NCBI GenBank assembly: GCA_947446885.1
Contig: CANFHZ010000004.1
Span: 1-57,243, forward strand
DNA length: 57,243 nucleotides
Direction of reading: 5' to 3'
DNA from: Comamonadaceae bacterium
GTDB taxonomy: Bacteria > Pseudomonadota > Gammaproteobacteria > Burkholderiales > Burkholderiaceae_C
Part shown: piece after piece, positions 15,767 through 25,725 of the stretch
Numbering within the stretch: the first letter of the stretch is position 1
How the letters are laid out: the number at the start of each line of letters is the position of its first letter
Program-made: the position numbers and the translations under genes
Notes under the pieces: generated by a model
Database searches by the model: none
The model's input: only the letters and a program-made list of their open reading frames with translations
What the model was told of the DNA's origin: nothing

Positions 15767-17708
15767 TACCAATCACCAGCTGGTAGCAAGTGCTGTCGTC
15801 CTTATAGGCTGCGCAGGTGCAGCCTGGTATGCCACCGCATGGATGGTGGGCTTGCTGGCCCACCGGTTCGATACCTTTGCCACTCTGTCCGATGCCTGGT
15901 ACATCTGGCAGTCATTTACCTTGCAGGACAAGGCATTCAAGCTGGTCTTCATCCTGTCCTGCGCTCTTGCTTGCATTGCTGCAGTCTCCATGATTGCCGC
16001 CATTTACACAGACCCACGATCTGTTCATGGCGATGCGCGATTTGCCACTCTGGGCGATTTGGAGCGGGCCGGTTTGCTGGCCAAGTCTGGAATTATTTTG
16101 GCTAAAAAAGGGTCTAAATACCTGGTATTTGGCGGACAAGAGTTTGTGATGGTGGCGGCACCCACACGCAGTGGCAAGGGAGTTGGCATTGTCATTCCCA
16201 ACTTGCTGAATTGGCAGGATTCAGTGACGGTGATGGATGTCAAGCTTGAAAACTGGCTCTTGACCTCAGGATGGCGGCAATCGGTATTAGGCCAAAAGGT
16301 CTATCTTTTCAACCCATTCGATCCCAACGGCAAGACCCACCGGTGGAACCCTTTGGATGCTGTATCCCGTAATCCCACGCTCGCGGTCGCCGATGTCTTG
16401 CAAATCGCCCAAATTTTTTATCCCAGTGCTGCGGGAGACAGGAATCGATTTTTCCAGGACACCGCGCAGTCCTTGTTCATGGGACTTGCGTTGTATTTGA
16501 TAGAGATCCGCCATCCACGAACCACGATTGGCGAAATATTCAGACAAGGTAGTGGCTATGGAAGACCGCTTATCGACCACGTCGGTGACATTCTGAAGCA
16601 GCAAAAAAACCTGAGCACCGCCTGCAGAGATGCGCTTTCGCGTGTGTGCTCCTCACCTGGCGAAACATTCAGCAACATCAAAGCGACCTTCGATGCAGCA
16701 CTGCTGATGTTTGCCATTCCCACCTTGGACTGGGCAACCTCAGCAAGTGATTTCGACCTGGGGCAGGTGCGGCGCCAAAAAATGACCATCTATCTCGGGA
16801 TTCCCGTGGACAAACTACGACTATCCGAGCGCCTGTTGAACCTGTATTTCACACAGCTCATCAATCTCAATACGCGCGCCCTTCCCGAGGATGACCCTTC
16901 GCTCAAGCACCAGTGCCTGCTGATCAACGACGAATTCACGGCGGCGGGCAGATTGGATGTGTTGCTCACAAGCGCAGCCTTTATTGCAGGCTACAACTTG
17001 CGGCTGCTCACGGTCATTCAGTCCACTGCGCAACTGAAAAACCCGAACTTGTACGGACGCGAAGGCGCTGAGACCTTGCTTGCCAACCACGCTGTGCGGG
17101 TGATTTTTCCTCCGTCGACGATGGAGGAAGCCAAGGACTATTCCGAGATGCTGGGCACCTACACCATGGACGTGACCTCACACAGCCGCAGTGGTAGAGG
17201 GATGGCCATGCTGAGTCCCCCAAGCATTGGGCAGAGCACCAGTAGCCAGCGGCGTGCGCTGTTGATGCCCCAAGAGCTCAGAAAACTGAGCAAGTCGGCC
17301 GCAATAGTGCTCAAGCCTGGGGTCGATCCAGCCATGTGCCGAAAAGCGTTCTATTACAGCGACCGCGTTTTTCTCAACCGGCTGGGCAGTATCTGCAAGC
17401 CATTTGCGCTCCACCTGCGAAGGTTCAAACAGCCCGATCAAGCCCAGTTGACGGGGCTGCGATCCAAGGGCGCCTTCGCGGCGGTTCTGAATACGGAAAA
17501 GTTTGATCCGGTAACCCATGGAAACATGGCCATCCCCGACCCTGTTGAACCCATGCAGCCCGATGCACCGACTCTGGCACGGCTCAAAGCGACATTGGAC
17601 GGTCGCATACCCGCGTTCTCTGCATATACCCATGCCGAAGATTGGGTTGAGGTCGTGATGAACGAGGCTTTCGCGGCCATGTCCACGGGTGGAAAAGGAG
17701 GCGTGTGA
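15759..17708 (+). CDS. virD4: VirD4 type IV coupling protein
   Basis: 649 residues from ATG 15759, preceded by GGAAGGTGG. Two N-terminal membrane segments (LVASAVVLIGCAGAAWYATAW, LVFILSCALACIAAVSMIAAI) precede the ATPase domain. Walker A is at residues 135-141 (PTRSGKG), Walker B is in CLLINDEFTAAG, and GARFATLGDLERAGLL is typical of the TraG/VirD4 family. It brings the relaxase-DNA complex to the VirB channel. The C-terminal 100 residues after LHLRRFKQPDQ are poorly conserved. The 3' end overlaps the next start (TGATG). Confidence 0.95.
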   Translation: MRDTNHQLVASAVVLIGCAGAAWYATAWMVGLLAHRFDTFATLSDAWYIWQSFTLQDKAFKLVFILSCALACIAAVSMIAAIYTDPRSVHGDARFATLGDLERAGLLAKSGIILAKKGSKYLVFGGQEFVMVAAPTRSGKGVGIVIPNLLNWQDSVTVMDVKLENWLLTSGWRQSVLGQKVYLFNPFDPNGKTHRWNPLDAVSRNPTLAVADVLQIAQIFYPSAAGDRNRFFQDTAQSLFMGLALYLIEIRHPRTTIGEIFRQGSGYGRPLIDHVGDILKQQKNLSTACRDALSRVCSSPGETFSNIKATFDAALLMFAIPTLDWATSASDFDLGQVRRQKMTIYLGIPVDKLRLSERLLNLYFTQLINLNTRALPEDDPSLKHQCLLINDEFTAAGRLDVLLTSAAFIAGYNLRLLTVIQSTAQLKNPNLYGREGAETLLANHAVRVIFPPSTMEEAKDYSEMLGTYTMDVTSHSRSGRGMAMLSPPSIGQSTSSQRRALLMPQELRKLSKSAAIVLKPGVDPAMCRKAFYYSDRVFLNRLGSICKPFALHLRRFKQPDQAQLTGLRSKGAFAAVLNTEKFDPVTHGNMAIPDPVEPMQPDAPTLARLKATLDGRIPAFSAYTHAEDWVEVVMNEAFAAMSTGGKGGV

Positions 17709-18994
17709 TGGCTGGCGATCAAAAAAGCGGTGGAACGCGTTCATTTTCTGGTGCTGCTGCGGCGCCAGCACAGGCAAGCATGCAGCCGGTGGCTGTTCGC
17801 AAGGTGGATGACCGCAGTGTCGACGCCACCCTGGCCACGCTCAAGTCCCAGTATTGGCTATCAGAGCAGAGCTCCTGGCTGCGAAGCTCAAACAAGTATT
17901 ACCTGCGAGATTCTGGCAAAACACTGGCATTTGAGGACCAAGGAAAACGCCTGGTCGCCAATTTAGAGACTGCGGAAGTCGTGCGATCCATGGTCGAGCT
18001 GGCCCGCGCCAAAGGCTGGTCCTCTATTCGCATCACCGGCAGTGACAGTTTCAAAAGCAAGGCTTGGGTAGAAGCGCAACTCCTGGGCCTGACCATCACC
18101 GGATACAAACCCGATGCCTACGATTTAGAGATCGTCGCTCAACGCAAAAGTGTGGTGGAGTCCGGGGCCAGCCAGCTTGTGCCGCCATCCGATGCGAAGT
18201 TTGTACAACCGCGAACAGAACAAGCCGACCGTTCGCGTCCGCCGCCACAAGTACGCCATCCACCCGGCGCAGCAAATGACAAGCCCGTGGAATCGGCCCA
18301 GGCCACCCGGGATGAGGTCCCGGACATTGCAGCGCAAGCCCTGGCCGTCAAACTCATGCGTGCGGGGATGGAAGCAGATGCAAATGCTTTCCGCCAGGTG
18401 ACCGATTACCTGTCTGAGCTTGCTGCCTCTCCTCGCATCTTCATCGGTACGCTGATCGATCACGGCCCTGCGCACTTCGGATTTGAAGCCAGCGGCGCAC
18501 CCAGCTATTACGCAAGGTTACAAACCACACGCGGCGAGAAAATTGTTTGGGGCGTTGACCTTCCCCGTGCATTTACCGAAACCGTCGGCGCCTCACCGCA
18601 TCCAGGTGACGTGGTGCTACTGGCCGCTCGGGGGGCACACACTGTGGAGGTGCTCGACCCCCATTCCGGACACGTCGCGACCACGCAGCGCAATACCTGG
18701 TATGCCGAAAAAATTGTCGAACTGCCCTGGGTCGCAGCAAATTCCCCGCTCAAGCCCTATTACGCTCCCAACCTGGACCATGCGTCCGTCAATGGCAATC
18801 CCCCGCCAGACACAGCGGGGTCGGCGCAGCACACACTGGCCACCGTGTTGCACGCCAAGGGTGCGCCGCACGATTTGGCTGCCGCATTGAGCGCGCAGCT
18901 AATGGCTGACCTGTCTAACCTGGACACACAGTCCAGGCAGGCTCCTGTACACGCGAAACCAATGCCGACCAGAGGTCCGGCAGTCTCGCTATGA
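17708..18994 (+). CDS. LPD7-domain protein of the transfer operon
   Basis: 428 residues from ATG 17708, six bases after AAAAGGAGG. Residues about 35-145 match the LPD7 type of polyvalent-protein domain (YWLSEQSSWLRSSNKYYLRDSGKTL, MVELARAKGWSSIRITGS, AWVEAQLLGLTITGY), which also occurs in large relaxases such as IncP TraI. A second unit at about 240-330 (FIGTLIDHGPAHFGFEASG, YYARLQTTRGEKIVWGVDL) also resembles sequences seen in relaxase C-termini. Here the relaxase is a short separate protein, so this gene may supply its missing accessory domains. It is translationally linked to virD4 upstream and a pilus lipoprotein downstream. Confidence 0.65.
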   Translation: MAGDQKSGGTRSFSGAAAAPAQASMQPVAVRKVDDRSVDATLATLKSQYWLSEQSSWLRSSNKYYLRDSGKTLAFEDQGKRLVANLETAEVVRSMVELARAKGWSSIRITGSDSFKSKAWVEAQLLGLTITGYKPDAYDLEIVAQRKSVVESGASQLVPPSDAKFVQPRTEQADRSRPPPQVRHPPGAANDKPVESAQATRDEVPDIAAQALAVKLMRAGMEADANAFRQVTDYLSELAASPRIFIGTLIDHGPAHFGFEASGAPSYYARLQTTRGEKIVWGVDLPRAFTETVGASPHPGDVVLLAARGAHTVEVLDPHSGHVATTQRNTWYAEKIVELPWVAANSPLKPYYAPNLDHASVNGNPPPDTAGSAQHTLATVLHAKGAPHDLAAALSAQLMADLSNLDTQSRQAPVHAKPMPTRGPAVSL

Positions 18995-19419
18995 ACACCA
19001 CACGATTGCGCCAAGCCCTGACGGCGATGCTGGCAGCAGCCCTGTGCGTCGCGTGTTCATCGCCGCCGCCCAAGCCCCCCGCTGCAGATGGCGAGATTGT
19101 CCCTGCCAATGATGCCAAGTCCTTGGAGGAACTGGTGAGGGCGGCCGTAGCGGCCGCCAATCCCAAAACCCAACGGTTTGCCGCTGTCCGAGGCGAATCG
19201 CTGAAGGATGTATTGATCCGTTGGGCCCAACAAGAGCACATACGGTTGTTTTACCAAACGACATGGAACCCCATTCTGACGGGTGCCATCAGCGAACCTG
19301 ATTTGCGCGCAGCAGGTGTATCGCTGTCCATCCTTTTGCAGCATGAGGACACGGGCGCTGTATTGGATTTCAACCGGCCTGGCGCCCTGATCGTCAGAGA
19401 AATCAACAAGGAGTTTTGA
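18991..19419 (+). CDS. TcpQ-domain lipoprotein of the type IVb pilus cluster
   Basis: 142 residues with a lipobox (ALCVAC, Cys22). The C-terminal part has the TcpQ/PilL-type pattern of a short secretin-associated domain: RGESLKDVLIRWAQQEHIRLFY, then DLRAAGVSLSILLQHEDTGAVLDF. Such proteins help place the type IVb pilus secretin in the outer membrane. First gene of the thin-pilus block; it overlaps its neighbours on both sides (ATGA/TGATG), tying the pilus genes to the VirB operon. Confidence 0.65.
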   Translation: MNTTRLRQALTAMLAAALCVACSSPPPKPPAADGEIVPANDAKSLEELVRAAVAAANPKTQRFAAVRGESLKDVLIRWAQQEHIRLFYQTTWNPILTGAISEPDLRAAGVSLSILLQHEDTGAVLDFNRPGALIVREINKEF

Positions 19420-20075
19420 TGAAAACCATTCGGACTGGTAGAGGTGTTGCGATGGCCATGGCCCTGTGCGCAATGGACCACAATTTTGCGCAAAACTGTG
19501 CCGCGCCACCTGGTACCGTGGGTATTGGTACCTATTGCCCAAAACCGAAAATAAAACCACTGGCCGCCGTGGTGGCGAATGCGGCGCCAGGTCAATTTTC
19601 CGTACCTGCGCCCGGTACGATGTCCTCCTCAGCCACCGAGCTTGCAGCAGTCACGCCAGCACCCTCGTCAGGACAGATTCCTTCAGTACCAACTGTACTC
19701 GCAGCGGCGGCCGCTGCAAGCACCTCGCAAGTTACCGGAGCGACGGACAAGACTGCACCGGCGGCACCGCCGCCGCTTCCTGGCATGACCAATAGAACCT
19801 GGTCCATTTTCGCAACCGATGGAAAGCTGGCGACAACGTTTGAGCGTTGGGCCAAGGCAGACGGAATGAAGTTGGTGTGGGATGCCAAGCAACATGTGAT
19901 CTTGTCCAGCTCCGATACCTTCAATGGCACCTTGATTGATGCGCTCAACAGGGTGTTGGGCTCGCCAGCGATCCGCTTGTCTGCCTACCCCTTGGAGGCT
20001 TGCATTTATCCGAATGTTCCACCGGTTTTGCGCATCACGCGATTGGGCGACCAAACCCTGGAGTGCACACCATGA
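19419..20075 (+). CDS. Second TcpQ-domain protein (PilL/PilM-like)
   Basis: 218 residues from ATG 19419, five bases after AAGGAG. An N-terminal export signal is weak (GVAMAMALCAMDHNFAQN), then comes a low-complexity Ala/Pro/Ser region. The C-terminal TcpQ-like domain (about 128-215) has RTWSIFATDGKLATTFERWAK and MKLVWDAKQHVILSSSDTF. Three cysteines suggest disulfides in the periplasm. It probably assists the PilN secretin encoded immediately after it. Confidence 0.6.
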   Translation: MKTIRTGRGVAMAMALCAMDHNFAQNCAAPPGTVGIGTYCPKPKIKPLAAVVANAAPGQFSVPAPGTMSSSATELAAVTPAPSSGQIPSVPTVLAAAAAASTSQVTGATDKTAPAAPPPLPGMTNRTWSIFATDGKLATTFERWAKADGMKLVWDAKQHVILSSSDTFNGTLIDALNRVLGSPAIRLSAYPLEACIYPNVPPVLRITRLGDQTLECTP

Positions 20076-21826
20076 AATGCGTCCTGGCTAAGCGCATCGA
20101 ACGCCATACCAAAGTGATTTGCGGATCGGCCGCACTGCTGGTCGGTGTTAGCGGCTGCATCGGTATCGACCTCAAAGGTGAAGTCGAGGCACAAAACAAC
20201 AGCACTTCTGTGGAACATATTGTCCAAGGAATTGTCAACCAAAAAAAGATCAAAGGTTCTGCAAGCGATGTCGAACAAAACGTCCTGAAATCCCAGGATG
20301 TGGTTGTAGTGCGACGGGCTACCAAACCATGGATTGGTGGTCGTTTCAGTGCCGCCACCCGGACTGATGGCTTACCTGCCTTGTTCGATGAAACCTATGT
20401 ATTGGATTTTGGTAACGAGCGTGTAGGTCTGGCAGTTCTGGCCACGCGCCTGAGCAAAATGACCAACGTCCCGGTGCGCGTGCGCGCGGATGTGTTCGCT
20501 TCGTCGGCGGCAGCCGGTTCTGCAGTGAAGCCAGCGGGTCCAGGCACAGCATGGTCCAGCAGCCTATCAGATACACCCCGCACGGGCACTGAAGGTTCTG
20601 CAATACCTGGCGGAGCCGTGTCATCTAGCACCTCCATTTCAGTCGATGCGGTCGCTATGCGCTGGAATGGCAAGTTGCGGGATTTCATGGACTACTTGGC
20701 CAACACCCTCAATCTGAGTTGGGAATATACGGACGGTGCCATTGTGGTGATGGTCAATGTGGTGGAGACCCACACAGTGGCCGGCATGGCTGGACAGCAG
20801 AGTTTTGAAAACACGGTGGGTGCCACTGCAACTGGCACCACCGCATCGGGATCCAGTTCAGGCAGCAGTATCCAAAGCACAGACAGCTATTCTGAAAAAG
20901 GCAGCATCAACAGCTACATGGCCGTGGTCGATACGGTAAAAGGAATTGTCGGCACAGGTGCAGGGCGCAGTGTGATGCCGGATCCCAGCAGTGGAAGCAT
21001 TGTGGTGTCGGCACCAAAAGATATTCAGGCTCAAGTGCGGGACTATCTACGCGAAAAAAATCGGGCATTGGCCCAGCTCATCAGCGTGACCTTGGATATC
21101 TATGCATTCACTGACTCGGCAACGGACTCACAAGGCGTAAATTGGAACCTTGCATTTGCGGACTTGGCCAAAACTTTCAGCCTCACGTCCAGCAGTCCTT
21201 CAACGGTCGTCGGTACTGCAGCAGGAACATTTACCCTGACCAGTTTGTCAGGGGAGGCCGCAGGCACCAATGCCATTGTGCAAGCACTGAATCAAACCGG
21301 CAAAAGCTTTCAGCACACGCCAGTATCGCTGACCACCACAAATGGACGGCTTAAGGTGTCACAGCCCAGCGTATCCAGCCAAGGGTACGTCTCCAAAACC
21401 ACGCCCAGTACAACGTCCAGCACCGGCACAACGGGCTCGGTTGGCCTGGAGACTTCCACCGTCACCACGGGTGATGTGTATTCTGTGCTGCCGATTTTGC
21501 AGCCCGACAACTCCATCGACCTGCGCTACAGCTTCCGCCTGTCGACTCTGCAAGGAATCACCACCTTCACCTCGGGCTCAGGCTCCACCCTGCAGTCGGT
21601 GCAAATCCCACAGACATCCTCTGTTAGCGATACGGGTAACGTCCATCTTGCACCCGGTCAAGCCGTGCTGATCGCGGGACTTTCCCGGATCGTCAGCTCC
21701 TCTAGCAACAACCGCCTCGCCGAGGGAGCCAGCATGGGATTGGGTGGCTCCAACACCAACAAAATCAGTCGCGAGCACATGATGGTGTTGGTGCGAGCAA
21801 CGCCTCTGGGAACCACGGCGCAATGA
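20072..21826 (+). CDS. pilN: PilN type IVb pilus secretin lipoprotein
   Basis: 584 residues from ATG 20072, overlapping the upstream stop. Lipobox VSGC at Cys29. The N-domain (DEKYVLDFGNERVGLAVLATRLSKMTNVPV-like) is followed by a Gly/Ser-rich spacer, a secretin domain with DPSSGSIVVSAPKDIQAQVRDYL and DIYAFTDSATDSQGVNWN, and a C-terminal ring region (SVLPILQPDNSIDLRYSFRL, HLAPGQAVLIAGL). This is the PilN/BfpB/TcpC family: the outer-membrane pore of R64-like thin pili. Hexameric to higher ring assembly is known for the family. Confidence 0.9.
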   Translation: MKCVLAKRIERHTKVICGSAALLVGVSGCIGIDLKGEVEAQNNSTSVEHIVQGIVNQKKIKGSASDVEQNVLKSQDVVVVRRATKPWIGGRFSAATRTDGLPALFDETYVLDFGNERVGLAVLATRLSKMTNVPVRVRADVFASSAAAGSAVKPAGPGTAWSSSLSDTPRTGTEGSAIPGGAVSSSTSISVDAVAMRWNGKLRDFMDYLANTLNLSWEYTDGAIVVMVNVVETHTVAGMAGQQSFENTVGATATGTTASGSSSGSSIQSTDSYSEKGSINSYMAVVDTVKGIVGTGAGRSVMPDPSSGSIVVSAPKDIQAQVRDYLREKNRALAQLISVTLDIYAFTDSATDSQGVNWNLAFADLAKTFSLTSSSPSTVVGTAAGTFTLTSLSGEAAGTNAIVQALNQTGKSFQHTPVSLTTTNGRLKVSQPSVSSQGYVSKTTPSTTSSTGTTGSVGLETSTVTTGDVYSVLPILQPDNSIDLRYSFRLSTLQGITTFTSGSGSTLQSVQIPQTSSVSDTGNVHLAPGQAVLIAGLSRIVSSSSNNRLAEGASMGLGGSNTNKISREHMMVLVRATPLGTTAQ

Positions 21827-23175
21827 GCTTCATCGTCTACGACACCGCTAAGGGACGCAAGGGAGTCCGCCTGGCTGCGGGCTTGCGATGGGTAGTGCTC
21901 GAGGGGAACGATAAGGCCCGGCCTTCATCCAAAAAAATACGCGAACAAGCGCGTGGAATGGCGGCGTCACGCTATGTGCTGAATCACAAACCCAATTCCA
22001 ATTCAGCGCGCGGCGTGCAAAGTGGTGAGAACACGACGATCGGGCTGTACACCGAACCAGTGCATCCCATTGTCAAGGGCAAGTTGTACAGCCTTTCGAT
22101 GCTGTTACTGGTGGCGATTTTGCGTGACCAGCAGGTGGATCTGGATGCCGTCAACGTAGCGCTACTGATGGAGCCGCAAGGCATGCCGCACTTGCGCGTA
22201 ATCGTCTTTATCCAATCCGGTCAAGTGATTATGGACAGCGTGGTCGAAAAGGAACGCGCTATCAAGCAAATCGAAGACCATGTGGCGCGTGCACTGCCGG
22301 TTCGTGTATTGGCGCAGCACCCGGAAATCGCGGGCCCGTACACGCCGATATCCTGGGAGACTGTCGTGGGATTTGTTGACAGCAAGGCATCTGACGCCCT
22401 GTTGCGGTCAATCCCGCGTGCGCCCCACCAGTTTGTGGTGCTGGCAGTGCTGGGTGTTGCAGCCAGTAGCTGGGTTGCCTATGACACCTTCGTTATCCAG
22501 CCGCATCGTAAGCGCCTCGCTGCGCAAGCGCTGGCTGCCCGCGACCAGACGCCGACCTACCTAAAAGCCGCGCTTCACGCATTGCAATCCACTGGCTGGG
22601 ATCGGACAGATCTGAAGGCATTCTTGATCGCAATGCGCGAGCGACCGGTCATCGAAGCCGGGTGGATGTTGCAGGAGATGGCCTGCGACGTGGCCCAGTG
22701 CACCACCAAGTGGGAACGGCGCGGGGGACTGCTACCAGGATTGGCTGCCGCCCGTGCCGATGAAACGCTGTTGTCCCCCGGCACCTCTACATCCGCCGCA
22801 GCGGGACCTCCCGCACTGGATACCGCGAGCACACAAATTCAACATCCCCGGCAATTGGCCGCGGTGGACCCTTCCACATTGCCAAAAGTATCGACTGCGG
22901 TGGATGACTTGGTAACGCTTGGACAGAAATTAAGCAATGCAGGCATTGCGGTGAACCTGCGGGAAATGCAGCCCTGGGAAGTCATCCCGATAAGCGATGT
23001 AGATCCGCAATCCATTTTGCGCAAAAGCGAATTGGAAATCAGCTTGATGCCGCACCAGGCGAGCGAGGTGCTCGCCTTACTACCCGAATCCACTCTGATA
23101 CAGACCGTTCACCTCAAGGTTGCCGATATCAATAGCGTCACCCTTGTTTTCAAAGGAAACAGCTATGCCAGATAA
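21823..23175 (+). CDS. pilO: PilO type IVb pilus assembly protein
   Basis: 450 residues, starting ATG 21823 over the pilN stop. The cytoplasmic N-terminal domain resembles actin-like PilM/PilO2 proteins (LRWVVLEGNDKARPSSKKIR), with a membrane segment near residues 204-222 (HQFVVLAVLGVAASSWVAY) and a periplasmic C-terminal domain. This is the PilO2 family of R64-type pili, which forms the inner-membrane alignment complex with PilP and PilQ/PilR. Operon position between pilN and pilP supports the call. Confidence 0.8.
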   Translation: MSFIVYDTAKGRKGVRLAAGLRWVVLEGNDKARPSSKKIREQARGMAASRYVLNHKPNSNSARGVQSGENTTIGLYTEPVHPIVKGKLYSLSMLLLVAILRDQQVDLDAVNVALLMEPQGMPHLRVIVFIQSGQVIMDSVVEKERAIKQIEDHVARALPVRVLAQHPEIAGPYTPISWETVVGFVDSKASDALLRSIPRAPHQFVVLAVLGVAASSWVAYDTFVIQPHRKRLAAQALAARDQTPTYLKAALHALQSTGWDRTDLKAFLIAMRERPVIEAGWMLQEMACDVAQCTTKWERRGGLLPGLAAARADETLLSPGTSTSAAAGPPALDTASTQIQHPRQLAAVDPSTLPKVSTAVDDLVTLGQKLSNAGIAVNLREMQPWEVIPISDVDPQSILRKSELEISLMPHQASEVLALLPESTLIQTVHLKVADINSVTLVFKGNSYAR

Positions 23176-23821
23176 CCGATTCGTTGCGATGACCATGTGG
23201 CGAGCCACCATGTACTTCTGCGCAATGGGAAGCAGCGTGCTCAACATGAACGCATCTGCGCAAGTCAGCATAGTGCCCCCTCCCCTGCCCTTGTCAATGT
23301 CGACGTCCGCACCGCAATCCGGATCTGTTTCAACACCCCAAATTATTTCGCTTGCCGGGCCCCCTAACGGCAGCATAGAGCCACTTTCCCAGCCGCTCAA
23401 GTACCGAGACCGTACCAAGCCGCTGACCTTGGGCGAGATTTCCGATATGCAGGCGCAAAAAGCGAATGCTGAACTCATGCGCAAATTTGGCTATACGGAT
23501 ATCGAACCGATCAAACCCAAGCCAGTGGCAACCACCCTGACCAAACCCATATTGGCGGTCTCCATGCTCTCGGTTTTTGGCAAACCCGATGCTCTACAGG
23601 CCGAAATCCTCGTCAATGGTGTTTTCAAGCGGGTCTTTGGAAAAGAGTCGCTTGCGCCGGGTGTGCTGGTCGTGCGGGTGCACGACAAAGGCATTGATTT
23701 AGACATTCAGCGTGCGGTCACCAGTACCAAAAAACCACGCAAGGGCAAACCGCCCACGCCTGAGATTCAGACCGAAAGCACACATCTGCAGGTCGGTCAA
23801 AGGGTGGAGATCACGCTGTGA
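23165..23821 (+). CDS. pilP: PilP type IVb pilus biogenesis protein
   Basis: 218 residues from ATG 23165, seven bases after AAAGGA and 11 bases inside pilO. It carries a signal-anchor-like N-terminus ending near ASAQV, a Pro/Ser-rich spacer, and the PilP motif LTLGEISDMQAQKANAELMRK, followed by a beta-rich C-terminal domain (ILAVSMLSVFGKPDALQAEIL). It is predicted to link PilO to the PilN secretin in the periplasm. Confidence 0.75.
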   Translation: MPDNRFVAMTMWRATMYFCAMGSSVLNMNASAQVSIVPPPLPLSMSTSAPQSGSVSTPQIISLAGPPNGSIEPLSQPLKYRDRTKPLTLGEISDMQAQKANAELMRKFGYTDIEPIKPKPVATTLTKPILAVSMLSVFGKPDALQAEILVNGVFKRVFGKESLAPGVLVVRVHDKGIDLDIQRAVTSTKKPRKGKPPTPEIQTESTHLQVGQRVEITL

Positions 23822-25725
23822 ACCTGCGAAATATGTTCGCAAGCCGGCTCGAACGGGACGCTGCCACGGCCTTTACGCCCGCAGTCTCCGTCGGGCAACC
23901 CGATCCTTTTAAACGTGGATACCAAGATCCTGACCTTTTCGAGGTGGTGGAAGTTGATGCTGATGCGACCAATTCAGCGACGGATGCAGAGCCCGTTATC
24001 CATGCGAGCCCTCTGCCATCGCTGGCCCTTGCCGTATTAGCAGACGCCGGTCCTGTTGTTGTCTCGGAGGCTGCCAAATTTCCCGGCTGGAAGTCCGTGC
24101 TGTCCGGTAAGCACCAAATCGATGCACTGAACGTGCCAGAGGCATTGCAAGACCATTTAATGGCCGTGCATCTTGTGAATGAGCGTGCTGTGATTGCCTA
24201 CGATCCCGAGAAATTGGCACTGCTCAAGACCCGCATGCTGCTGATGCGATCCGAGCTGACCACCGCCGGCTTCCAGTTGGAGACCACCGATCTGGCTGTC
24301 GCCCCTGCAGTTCTGAGAGAAATACGACTGGCTGCGCAAAAAAAGGCCAACGTGGGAGCGGGTCAGCAGCGGTCTGCTGCGGTAGCCCAATTCAAGGAGT
24401 GGATTCTCCAGGCCAAAGAACAGGGCGCCACCGATGTGCACATGTGTATCCGCGGTGGCGGGCGTGGTGAGGTGCTGATTCGCGTCGACGGCAACCTGGA
24501 GCATCTGCCCGCCAGCAAATCGGGACTCACCAACCACCAGGTTCTCACCTGCATCAAAGCAGCCTACGAATCATTGGCCGATCGGCACAGCAATTCGGAC
24601 GGCAATTTCAGCGACATGGAAACCCGCAGCTGCATCATTGATTCGCAGTTGGGGATTCCCAACCTTAGGCTGCGATTCAACTCCGAGCGCGGTTTCTTTG
24701 GGCCAAAAGCAGTGCTGCGTTTGCTCAGCACGTCGGTGGATTACAGGCCGATGAGTTTTGTCGAAATGGGCTTTGCGCCCTCCCACTGCGCGCTATTGGA
24801 CAAAGCGCAGCGCATGGAATCCGGAATCCTGATTCAAGCCGGTGTTCCCGGCTCAGGCAAAACCACAGCAGCCAAAACATTTTTGGAGACCCACCCTCAA
24901 AATGGCAGCGCAGCCTTCTACCAAATTGCCGATCCGGTCGAATATTTGGTGCGCGGGGTACACCAAATTGGCGTGCAGCGCAGCATAGGCACCTTAACCC
25001 AGGCAGGAAAAAAAGACCCCTACTCCCAGGTTGTGGAGTCCATATTGCGCATGGACCCTGACATCGTAGACCTTGGCGAAGTGCGGGATGTGATCAGCGC
25101 ACGCGCTGCAGCAATCACCGCCAAAGCGGGCGGCATGGCAATGGCAACCATGCACACCCGCAGCGTGATGGGGATCATGAACCGCTTCGTCGACCCTTTG
25201 ATTGGCCTCACCCGCAGCGAATTGACCTGTGATGATGTGCTGGGTTTGTTGTCTTACCAGGCACTGGTTGCAAAGCTTTGCACGTCATGTGCCCTGGACC
25301 AGTCTGCTGCTTTGGCTGCGCTGGAAGCACGCGGCCTCTTGCGCGAACGTGACTACCTCGTCTTTGTCGTCAAGACTTTGCGTGACACGCACAAACTGGA
25401 TATTTCCGCCTTACGGTTTCGCAACCACGCTGGTTGCACAGCCTGTAGAAGACGGGGAACAAAAGGGCTGACTATCGTCGCCGAAATGATGATCCCCGAC
25501 GACCAGTGGTTGGACTTGAGCGCCCAAGGTCAAGACCGGGCGGCCTGGTACCACTACCAAAAAACGTATTCCAACGGAGATTTGTCCAGCGCCGACATGA
25601 CGGGTAAGTCGGCCCTTGAACACGCCATATACAAAGCACTGAACGGCCAAATTGATCCCTGCGGCTTGGAGCGCTTTGGACTCTTCGAGAAATACCGGGA
25701 CACCCACCTGGAGCGCGAGCCATGA
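23818..25725 (+). CDS. pilQ: PilQ thin-pilus assembly ATPase (GspE/PilB family)
   Basis: 635 residues from GTG 23818, seven bases after GGAGA. The first about 170 residues are variable. The ATPase core has Walker A at 342-349 (GVPGSGKT), an Asp-box/Walker B region in RMDPDIVDLGEVRD, and a His box in MAMATMHTRSV. Two CxxC pairs (KLCTSCA and GCTACRR) match the zinc-binding site of GspE/PilB ATPases. It energises pilus extension on the cytoplasmic face together with PilR. Confidence 0.9.
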   Translation: MNLRNMFASRLERDAATAFTPAVSVGQPDPFKRGYQDPDLFEVVEVDADATNSATDAEPVIHASPLPSLALAVLADAGPVVVSEAAKFPGWKSVLSGKHQIDALNVPEALQDHLMAVHLVNERAVIAYDPEKLALLKTRMLLMRSELTTAGFQLETTDLAVAPAVLREIRLAAQKKANVGAGQQRSAAVAQFKEWILQAKEQGATDVHMCIRGGGRGEVLIRVDGNLEHLPASKSGLTNHQVLTCIKAAYESLADRHSNSDGNFSDMETRSCIIDSQLGIPNLRLRFNSERGFFGPKAVLRLLSTSVDYRPMSFVEMGFAPSHCALLDKAQRMESGILIQAGVPGSGKTTAAKTFLETHPQNGSAAFYQIADPVEYLVRGVHQIGVQRSIGTLTQAGKKDPYSQVVESILRMDPDIVDLGEVRDVISARAAAITAKAGGMAMATMHTRSVMGIMNRFVDPLIGLTRSELTCDDVLGLLSYQALVAKLCTSCALDQSAALAALEARGLLRERDYLVFVVKTLRDTHKLDISALRFRNHAGCTACRRRGTKGLTIVAEMMIPDDQWLDLSAQGQDRAAWYHYQKTYSNGDLSSADMTGKSALEHAIYKALNGQIDPCGLERFGLFEKYRDTHLEREP

